Part shown: one piece after another, positions 57,784 to 64,000 of the stretch
How the letters are laid out: every line of letters begins with the position of its first letter
Position numbering within the stretch: the stretch's first letter is position 1
NCBI GenBank assembly: GCA_022819605.1
Contig: JAJEGW010000208.1
Location: 1 to 64,000 of the forward strand
Length of the DNA: 64,000 bases
Source: Silicimonas sp.
GTDB lineage: Bacteria; Pseudomonadota; Alphaproteobacteria; Rhodobacterales; Rhodobacteraceae
Direction of reading: 5' to 3'
Made by a program: the position numbers and the translations under genes
The notes under the pieces: model-generated
Seen by the model: the letters and a program-made list of their open reading frames with translations, nothing else
What the model was told of the DNA's origin: nothing
Database searches by the model: none

Positions 57784-58476
57784 TCGCGTGATCCCGCCGT
57801 CCACGCGAATGTTCTGGCCCGTGATGTAGGCTCCGGCCTCCGAGGCGAGGAAGGCCACGACCCCGCCGATCTCCGTGAGCGACTTTCCGTAGCGCCCCAT
57901 CGGAATCATCTCCAGAAATTCGTCCTTTTCTGGGAGACTGTCTATGAAGCCCGGCAGGATGTTGTTCATCCGGAGGTTCTCTGCCGCATATCTGTCAGAG
58001 AAGAGCTTGCAGAACGACGCCAGACCTGCCCGCATGACACCGCTTGTAGGGAACACCGGGTTCGGTTCGAATGCGGCAAAGGTCGAGATGTTGATGATGC
58101 TGCCGCCGCCCTGGGCCTGCATGATCGGCGTCACGAGCCGCGTCGGTCGGACCGCGTTCAGGAAGTAGACCTCCATTCCCTCGTGCCAGTCGCCGTCAGT
58201 CAGTTCGAGGATGTCCGCGCGTGGCCCGTGGCCTGCCGAGTTCACCAGCACGTCGATGCGGCCCCACTCGTTCATGGCGGCATCGACAAGCCGCTGCAAG
58301 TCGGCGTCCTCGCGGTTCGATCCTGTCACGCCCACGCCATCGAGCTCCTTCGCAAGCGCCTCCCCCTTCCCTGATGAGGAGAGTATCCCCACGTTGAAGC
58401 CGCTTGCGGCCAGAGCGCGAGCGCTGTCCGCACCCATGCCGCTGCCGCCAGCCGTGATAAGGGCGGTTCTTGTCAT
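57775..58476 (-). CDS. Short-chain dehydrogenase/reductase with non-canonical active site
   Basis: A 233-residue Rossmann-fold protein. The cofactor loop ITAGGSGMG is at residues 7-15, the NSAG motif at 79-82, the catalytic serine position at Ser131 (NISTF), and the C-terminal YITGQNIRVDGG. In the expected YxxxK position the sequence reads SGVMR (Ser145, Arg149, aligned by the following AGL), so both catalytic Tyr and Lys are replaced. I recall an SDR subgroup that shares this SGVxRAGL pattern, so it may be ancestral rather than a recent mutation. It is the last gene of the hyuAB operon and overlaps the aldolase gene by four bases. Confidence 0.85.
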   Translation of the reverse strand: MTRTALITAGGSGMGADSARALAASGFNVGILSSSGKGEALAKELDGVGVTGSNREDADLQRLVDAAMNEWGRIDVLVNSAGHGPRADILELTDGDWHEGMEVYFLNAVRPTRLVTPIMQAQGGGSIINISTFAAFEPNPVFPTSGVMRAGLASFCKLFSDRYAAENLRMNNILPGFIDSLPEKDEFLEMIPMGRYGKSLTEIGGVVAFLASEAGAYITGQNIRVDGGITRSV

Positions 58477-59264
58477 TGCACTCTCCTTGGGCAGTCGATT
58501 CCATCCTTCACTGCGGCAAGAAGCCCGTCAGCGCCGCGAGCAAGGACCGATGTGTCCGTTCCACAGGCCACGAAGGTGAAGCCCTCGTTCAGGAGTTCCG
58601 CGGCAAGGCTCGCATCCAGAACCAGTGTGCCAGCGGGCTTGCCGGCCTCCCGCACGGCGCCTGCGGCCGCGCGGACCAGTTCCCAGACTTCCGGCGCCAT
58701 CGGCTGCCCCAACTTACCGATATCCGCCGCAATGTCGGCAGGACCGAAGAATATTCCGGAGACACCGTCGATCCGCGCGATTTCGGCGGCCTGTTCCATC
58801 GCGGCACGCGATTCCAGCTGGAGAAGTACCGTGGTTTCGGCCTCGACGCGCTGGACATAGTTCGTCACGCGTCCGTACTTCGTTGCGCGGGTTGATCCCG
58901 CAACGCCCCGTACGCCGCGCGGCGGATAGCGGGTCGCGGCGACTGCCTGGCGCGCCTCCTCGACGGATTGAATCATCGGGAAGAGAAGGCCCGGCGCGCC
59001 AATGTCAAGCATCCGCTTCACGGCCACGGGGTCGTTCCATTCCACGCGCACTATCGGAGTGGTCTCGTACGGCGCAAACGCCTGCAACTGGCCGAGAACG
59101 CTGAAATAGTCCCCTGGGCTGTGCTCTGTGTCGATCAGTGCCCAGTCATAGCCCGAGGGAGCCACGACCTCGGCAGCAAGATTGCTTCCCAAGGTGATCC
59201 AGATCCCGACCTGCTTCTCGCCAGCCGCAATCGCGTGCGTGAACCGGTTTCGCTCAAACTCCAT
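58473..59264 (-). CDS. HpcH/HpaI aldolase family protein
   Basis: A 263-residue class II (metal-dependent) pyruvate aldolase. GIWITLGSNLAAEVVAPSGYDWALIDTEHSPGD, with Glu47-His48 in the DTEH motif, then TPIVRVEWNDPVAVKRMLDIGAPGLLFPMIQSVEEA, and FFGPADIAADIG near residue 155. The family cleaves or forms 4-hydroxy-2-oxo acids such as 4-hydroxy-2-oxoheptanedioate or 2-keto-3-deoxy sugar acids to give pyruvate plus an aldehyde. It directly abuts the oxidoreductase gene, so it is co-translated with the hyuAB genes. Confidence 0.9.
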   Translation of the reverse strand: MEFERNRFTHAIAAGEKQVGIWITLGSNLAAEVVAPSGYDWALIDTEHSPGDYFSVLGQLQAFAPYETTPIVRVEWNDPVAVKRMLDIGAPGLLFPMIQSVEEARQAVAATRYPPRGVRGVAGSTRATKYGRVTNYVQRVEAETTVLLQLESRAAMEQAAEIARIDGVSGIFFGPADIAADIGKLGQPMAPEVWELVRAAAGAVREAGKPAGTLVLDASLAAELLNEGFTFVACGTDTSVLARGADGLLAAVKDGIDCPRRVQ

Positions 59265-60476
59265 TCAGATCACCGCCCTTTCGACAATCGGGACATTCTT
59301 CACGATCCGCTCAAAGTTGAAAAGTGCCAGATCCAGCGCCCTGTATTCCCCGTAGGTCAGCCACTCCGCCGTGCCGCGGCCCATTGCCGGCGACTGCTGC
59401 AGCCCGTGGCCCGAGAACCCGTTCAGGAAGATGAAGTTGCCGACTTCGGGATGCGGACCCATGATCGCGTTCTGGTCAAACGTGTTGTAGGCGTAGTGAC
59501 CCGCCCATTCACTCGTGACCTTGATGGCCTCGAACCGCGGAATGCGGGTCGCCAGAGTGGGCCAGACGAAATCCTGCCACAGTGAATGATCCATCGTGTA
59601 ATCGTCGTAATCCACCGCAGGATCATGATCGGAGTGTCCTCCGGCCAGATACGTGCCGCCGCCGTTTTCGCGCACGTGAACGCCCGATGGGTCAATGGTC
59701 AGCGGCAGTTCCTGTTCCAGCGGCCTCTCGGCGGAAAATATCCAGGAGAAGCGCTTTCGCGGCTCTACCGGCACTTCGAGGCCGGCCATGGCCGCGGTCC
59801 GCGAGGCCCGCGGCCCTGATGCGTTCACGACCTGCCCGCAGCCAACCACCTCGCCCGAATTCAGCGTGACGCTCTCAATGCGTCCACCTGATCGTGTCAT
59901 CGCGACGACCTCGTTCTCGACGTACTCGACGCCTCGTTCGCGCGCGCTCCGACGAAGCCAGTCGAAGACCGTCGGTCCGTCCCAATAGCCCTCGTCGACC
60001 GTGTTGATCGATCCGAGCACGATGTCGTCGACGTTGTAGAACGGATAGGTCGCCTTGATTTCCTCGGCGGTCATCAGGATAGTCCCGGCGCCCGCCGTAC
60101 GCTGAACCTCGAGATTTGCCCGAAGAACATCGGCGAATCCCTCGGTGTCAGCGAGATACATGTAGCCGTGGCTGCGCAGCAGGATCTCCGGCACCCGTTC
60201 GTCGCCCCCCAGGTAGTTCCGGAAGTCCTTCACGAACTTCGCCGCGAACTGGCTGATCCGAACGTTCAGTTCCTCCGAGAACTGCTGGCGCATGCAGGAG
60301 TTGGTATGCGCAGTCGAGCAGGCTTGGTAGGTCGTGTCGCGCTCGACCACGAGAACGCGGCCGTCAAAGTCCGGGCATGCGGTCAGGAACCAGGCAGTCG
60401 ACGACCCCATCATCGCCCCGCCGACGATCACGACGTCATAGGTTGAATGCGCCGGCACTTCTGCAAATGCGGCCAC
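59265..60476 (-). CDS. FAD-dependent amine/amino-acid oxidoreductase (DadA/sarcosine oxidase-like)
   Basis: A 403-residue DAO-superfamily flavoprotein. VVIVGGAMMGSSTAWFL with the FAD GxGxxG-like loop, VLVVERDTTYQACST.HTNSCMRQQFSEELNVRIS typical of the sarcosine oxidase/FOXRED1 group, then QVVNASGPRA and the C-terminal NFIFLNGFSGHGLQQSPAMGR. Members oxidise secondary or primary amines such as sarcosine, glycine or D-amino acids to imines, which hydrolyse to the oxo product. It starts immediately at the end of hyuB (no gap) and ends immediately before the aldolase gene. Confidence 0.88.
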   Translation of the reverse strand: MAAFAEVPAHSTYDVVIVGGAMMGSSTAWFLTACPDFDGRVLVVERDTTYQACSTAHTNSCMRQQFSEELNVRISQFAAKFVKDFRNYLGGDERVPEILLRSHGYMYLADTEGFADVLRANLEVQRTAGAGTILMTAEEIKATYPFYNVDDIVLGSINTVDEGYWDGPTVFDWLRRSARERGVEYVENEVVAMTRSGGRIESVTLNSGEVVGCGQVVNASGPRASRTAAMAGLEVPVEPRKRFSWIFSAERPLEQELPLTIDPSGVHVRENGGGTYLAGGHSDHDPAVDYDDYTMDHSLWQDFVWPTLATRIPRFEAIKVTSEWAGHYAYNTFDQNAIMGPHPEVGNFIFLNGFSGHGLQQSPAMGRGTAEWLTYGEYRALDLALFNFERIVKNVPIVERAVI

Positions 60477-62180
60477 TCAGAAGGCCTCCCCTTTGCGTGC
60501 GGCCTCTTCGACCGCCCGAATGTCCTCAGCCGAAAGGCCGTAGTCATGCGCGGCAGTTTCAGCGGAAATGTAGCCGCGCGCGAGGTCGCGCTTCACGAGG
60601 GCAGGATCCCTGTCCGCAGGCTCGCCGTATCCACCCCCTCCCGGAAATGCCAGCATCACCTTGCGGCCGTTTGGAACGAACTGCTTTCCCTTGCCGCGCA
60701 TCGGAGTGCCGTCGTCGCGAGAAATTGTCGTCGGTGCACCGGGCTGGCCTCCGTTGCGGCCGCGCGCCGGATGATGGATCCGATCGAACATGGCCTGAAA
60801 GTCGAATTCGTGACCCTCTGTGGCGCCAATTTCCATGTACTGGCCAAGGCCGCCCCGTTGTCGACCGGCACCGCCGGAATCTGGGCGAAGCTCCTTCCGC
60901 CAGATGATCACGGGCCCGGTGTGCTCGGTCGCCTCAACAGGCATGGTCATGACACCAGACGGAAAGGCGGTGGCATTCAACCCGTCATGTTCAGGGCGCG
61001 CTCCTGAACCGCCGGAATTGAATGTCAGCACCTCCCCACGCCTGGCGGCACCCGTGGCAGGTGCGCCTGGGCTTGGCCTCAGCGAAAGCTGGAAATTGCA
61101 AAGGCATCCGGCTCCCTCGGCGGGAACGACGCCGGGCAGGATCTGGTCAAGAGCACTATAGACGGCGTCTGGAACGAAGTGGCCGATGATGTGCCGCAGC
61201 GCGACGGGGGCCGGATGCACGGCGTTCACGATCGTGCCTTCCGGGGCCACGACCTCGAATGGCTCAAGCGATGCATGGTTGTTCGGGATTTCCGGCGCGA
61301 TGGCGCACTTGAGGGCATAGCAGGCATAGGCCCTCGCGTAGACGAACGGGCAGTTGATGCCCTTCCTGTCGGTGCCGCTTGTGCCCGCGAAATCGACCAA
61401 GATCCGGTCGCTCTTGATTGATAGCCTGACCGCGAGAGTGATCGGAATATCGAAGCCGTCCACAGTCATCGAGCCGCTGGCTTCCTTTCGCGGCAGCGCG
61501 GCAATCCTCTCGATGGTCGCGCGGCGCGAGTTCTCCAGAATGAAGCCAGCGATGCCTTCCAGATTCTCGAGCCGGAACTCGTCCATCATGTCCGATAGGC
61601 GACGATGCCCGACCTCGTTGCATGTAGCGAGAGCATACATGTCCCCGATCAGCTGATCCGGTTCTCGCACGTTTCCGCGCACGATGCGCAGGAGGGTTTC
61701 GTCCACTTCGCCACGCTCCGCGAACTTCATGATCGGGATGTACAAGCCTTCCTCGTAAACGCTGTGGGCGTCGGCGCCGAATCCCCGCCCTCCGATGTCG
61801 ACGATGTGGGCCGTGCATGCGAGGAAGCCCACGAGCACGCCGTCGTGAAAGGACGGTGTCACCATGGTGATGTCATGCAGATGCCCGGTGCCTTCCCAAG
61901 GATCGTTGGTGATGTAGATGTCACCCTCGAAAATGTCCTGCCGCCCTATCCTGCGAATGAAATGCGCCACCGCATCCGCCATGGCGTTCACATGGCCAGG
62001 CGTGCCGGTTACGGCTTGGGCCAGCATACGACCCTGCGCGTCATAGACGCCTGCCGACAGATCGCCGGCTTCGCGAACGCTTGTGGAGAAAGCCGTGCGC
62101 ACCAGGGCCTGCGCTTGTTCCTCCACGACGGAAATCAGGCGGTTCCACATTACCTGGAAGGACACGTTTGAGGGCTCCAT
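60477..62180 (-). CDS. hyuB: Hydantoinase/oxoprolinase family protein, subunit B
   Basis: The beta subunit of ATP-dependent cyclic amidases: N-methylhydantoinase, 5-oxoprolinase and related acetone/acetophenone carboxylases. It has 567 residues with FSTSVREAGDLSAGVYDAQGRMLAQAVTGTPGHVNAM, DIYITNDPWEGTGHLHDITMVTP, TAHIVDIGGRGFG and the C-terminal PGGGGYGEP, all HyuB hallmarks. It begins three bases after the hyuA stop, so the two are translated together as one enzyme. Confidence 0.93.
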   Translation of the reverse strand: MEPSNVSFQVMWNRLISVVEEQAQALVRTAFSTSVREAGDLSAGVYDAQGRMLAQAVTGTPGHVNAMADAVAHFIRRIGRQDIFEGDIYITNDPWEGTGHLHDITMVTPSFHDGVLVGFLACTAHIVDIGGRGFGADAHSVYEEGLYIPIMKFAERGEVDETLLRIVRGNVREPDQLIGDMYALATCNEVGHRRLSDMMDEFRLENLEGIAGFILENSRRATIERIAALPRKEASGSMTVDGFDIPITLAVRLSIKSDRILVDFAGTSGTDRKGINCPFVYARAYACYALKCAIAPEIPNNHASLEPFEVVAPEGTIVNAVHPAPVALRHIIGHFVPDAVYSALDQILPGVVPAEGAGCLCNFQLSLRPSPGAPATGAARRGEVLTFNSGGSGARPEHDGLNATAFPSGVMTMPVEATEHTGPVIIWRKELRPDSGGAGRQRGGLGQYMEIGATEGHEFDFQAMFDRIHHPARGRNGGQPGAPTTISRDDGTPMRGKGKQFVPNGRKVMLAFPGGGGYGEPADRDPALVKRDLARGYISAETAAHDYGLSAEDIRAVEEAARKGEAF

Positions 62181-62183
62181 GAA

Positions 62184-64000
62184 CTAACCCTTTACCTGGA
62201 TGTCGATGCAACCGTCGGGCTGGCAGATCGCTTTGCTGCCGACCGGCACGATGATCGTCGTTTCGCCCTCGGTGACAGCCCCGGGTCCGACGACATGCTC
62301 TCCGGGCGACATGGTGCTTCTGGCGACCGTGACGGCATCCTGAAGCCGGCCACTCGCGGGATCGACAATGCCCCGCCTTCCGGACTCTCTTGCCTTCTCT
62401 CCGGCCGGCATCAGGCTCACCGGCTCCACCGCTTCCACAGGCGTTGACGCCCTGACGGACCAGACGGTGATTTCCACATCCAGTCCCGCAACAGGGCGCC
62501 CGAAGAGTCTCGTGTAGTCCTCCTCGAACCGCTTCAGGAACGTCGCCGCATCCGGCTCTCTTGCCTGCACATGGGACAGCTGGATCGGGATCTCCCAGCC
62601 CTGCCCCGCATATCGCATGTAGACCTTGAACTCGGAGATGATTTCGCTGGTTGCATCGCAGGTCCGGACAAAGCCGGTCGCGTCCTTCTCCAGTTCGGCA
62701 AACAGTTCCTTTCCCCGTGCCGCATCGAAATCCGAGAGCCTCATGTAGATCGAACGGTTGGCCTCGAAGCTGAACGGCGCGCGCAGGAACCCGATCGCCG
62801 AGCCGACGCTTGCGGCAGGCGGCACGATCAGCCGCTCAATGCCAAGTTTCCCGGCCACCCGTCCGGCATGCAGCGGCGCGGCGCCGCCGAACGCGATCAT
62901 CGTGTACTCGCTCAGGTCTTCGCCGTTCTCCACGGCATGGACGCGAGCCGCGTTTGCCATGCTTTCGTCCACGACTTCCGATACGCAGAGGGCTGCCTCG
63001 TCCAGCCCCATGTCAAGCGCATTGCCAACATGTGTCGCGAGTGCCGCTTCCGAAAGGCCGGGCCGAAGCTTGATTGATCCGCCGGCAAAGTTGTCCGGGT
63101 CGATCCTGCCCAGCACCAGGTCCGCGTCCGTCACGCCGGGACGCTCGCCGCCCCTGCCGTAGCACGCAGGTCCCGGCTCCGAGCCTGCGCTTTCCGGTCC
63201 GACCCGGATCTGTCGCATTGCATCCACACGGGCGAGGCTGCCGCCTCCAGCGCCTATCTCGACCATGTCGATCACGGGGATCGAGATCGGCATGCCCGAG
63301 CCCTTCTTGAACCGGTAGGTTCGGGCCACCTCGAAGACCCGGGATGTCCTAGGGGTCTGGTCCTTGATGAGACAGATCTTTGCGGTTGTCCCACCCATGT
63401 CGAAGCTCAGCACCTTCCCGATTCCCTGGCGTGCCGCTACATGCGCGGCATAGACCGCGCCGCCAGCCGGTCCGGATTCGACCAGGCGGACGGGAAATTC
63501 GGCTGCATTCTCCAGCGAGATGATCCCGCCGCCGGAGTGCATCAGGAAGATCTCGCAGCGCACGCCTTCCGCACTGAGACGGTCTTCGAGGCGGCTGAGA
63601 TAGGAATTCATGAGCGGCTTGATGTAGGCGTTGGCCAGCACGGTATTGAAACGCTCGTATTCGCGCATCTGCGGGCTGACCTCGGACGATAGCGACACCA
63701 TGGCATCCGGCATCCGTTCGGCCAGAACCTCTCGCACCATCACTTCATGCGCATCGTTGACATAGGAGTGGATGAAACCGACGGCGACGCTCTCAATGCC
63801 AGCCTCGGCGACACGGTCAACCGTGGCCTCGATTTCGCCCCGGTCCAATGCGACCAGCACATCGCCTCCCGCGCTCACGCGTTCGCGAACGGTGAATCTC
63901 ATCTGCCGCGGCGCAAGCGGCTCGGGCAGATTCAGGTTCAGGTCATATTGTTCGAACCGAGATTCGGTGCGCATTTCGATGACATCACGAAATCCCTCGG
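62184..64000 (-). CDS. hyuA: Hydantoinase/oxoprolinase family protein, subunit A (5' end beyond window)
   Basis: The alpha subunit of the same ATP-dependent amidase. It carries the ASKHA-type ATPase fold: VLSFDMGGTTAKICLI near 180-195 of the visible part, SGPAGGAVYAAHVA, IEIGAGGGSLARVD and AFGGAAPLHAG. The frame is open through the last base of the window (EGFRDVIEMRTESRF runs across 63974). Full-length HyuA has about 680-700 residues starting with a DIGGTFTD motif, so about 90 N-terminal residues lie outside. The ATG at 63974 is internal. It is the most upstream visible gene of the operon hyuA-hyuB-oxidoreductase-aldolase-SDR. Confidence 0.93.
   Translation of the reverse strand, partial: EGFRDVIEMRTESRFEQYDLNLNLPEPLAPRQMRFTVRERVSAGGDVLVALDRGEIEATVDRVAEAGIESVAVGFIHSYVNDAHEVMVREVLAERMPDAMVSLSSEVSPQMREYERFNTVLANAYIKPLMNSYLSRLEDRLSAEGVRCEIFLMHSGGGIISLENAAEFPVRLVESGPAGGAVYAAHVAARQGIGKVLSFDMGGTTAKICLIKDQTPRTSRVFEVARTYRFKKGSGMPISIPVIDMVEIGAGGGSLARVDAMRQIRVGPESAGSEPGPACYGRGGERPGVTDADLVLGRIDPDNFAGGSIKLRPGLSEAALATHVGNALDMGLDEAALCVSEVVDESMANAARVHAVENGEDLSEYTMIAFGGAAPLHAGRVAGKLGIERLIVPPAASVGSAIGFLRAPFSFEANRSIYMRLSDFDAARGKELFAELEKDATGFVRTCDATSEIISEFKVYMRYAGQGWEIPIQLSHVQAREPDAATFLKRFEEDYTRLFGRPVAGLDVEITVWSVRASTPVEAVEPVSLMPAGEKARESGRRGIVDPASGRLQDAVTVARSTMSPGEHVVGPGAVTEGETTIIVPVGSKAICQPDGCIDIQVKG

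Overview
The window reads as a chromosomal segment of a GC-rich alphaproteobacterium, most likely Rhodobacterales (Roseobacter-like). The signs are an irr regulator beside and divergent from fabA-fabB-fabI, a short Rhodobacteraceae-type MetG, an ImuA protein behind an alphaproteobacterial LexA box (GAAC-N7-GAAC), an IalB-family exported protein, a TRAP transporter, and a division cluster with DAP-type MurE. No rRNA, tRNA or CRISPR was found.

Layout. 0.4-4.7 kb: MFS transporter, priA and, divergent from priA, a TalC/Fsa-type transaldolase. 4.8-14.1 kb: the first half of the dcw cluster on the minus strand (mraZ-rsmH-ftsL-ftsI-murE-murF-mraY-murD), mostly with 4-nt overlaps and preceded by phased MraZ boxes. 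It stops after murD; ftsW-murG-murC-ftsQAZ are not here. 15-18 kb: photolyase and a class V aminotransferase. 18.2-24.3 kb: a PYROXD2-like oxidoreductase gene broken by an in-frame TAA, then a TRAP transporter operon ending in a GST gene. 24.6-25.9 kb: rpsF-rpsR-rplI. 26-30 kb: SRAP protein, irr, and fabA-fabB-fabI. 30.1-36.3 kb: scattered catabolic genes (BKACE, cupin, AEC carrier, DapA-like lyase, GST) with decayed pieces between them. 36.3-39.6 kb: metG, Nudix hydrolase, EamA transporter.

39.7-42.9 kb is a degraded mobile island: the helicase end of a MobF-type relaxase, a higBA toxin-antitoxin pair, a frameshifted DUF1993 gene, and two transposon remnants (IS1595-like and IS607-like) that abut near 42,580. 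43.2-54.4 kb is mainly core or housekeeping: imuA, ialB-like, VOC protein, polA, ACT protein, YdeI-like protein, purL, and a choline-sulfatase-like gene, with transposase and transporter fragments in the gaps.

54.4-64 kb is a catabolic locus. A polar amino-acid ABC transporter (two permeases, ATPase, binding protein) is divergent from the sulfatase. It faces a tightly packed minus-strand operon hyuA-hyuB-FAD amine oxidase-HpaI aldolase-SDR. The operon suggests ring opening of a cyclic amide, oxidation of the resulting amine, and aldol cleavage and reduction. The combination is the best candidate here for an uncharacterised pathway. hyuA runs off the right edge.
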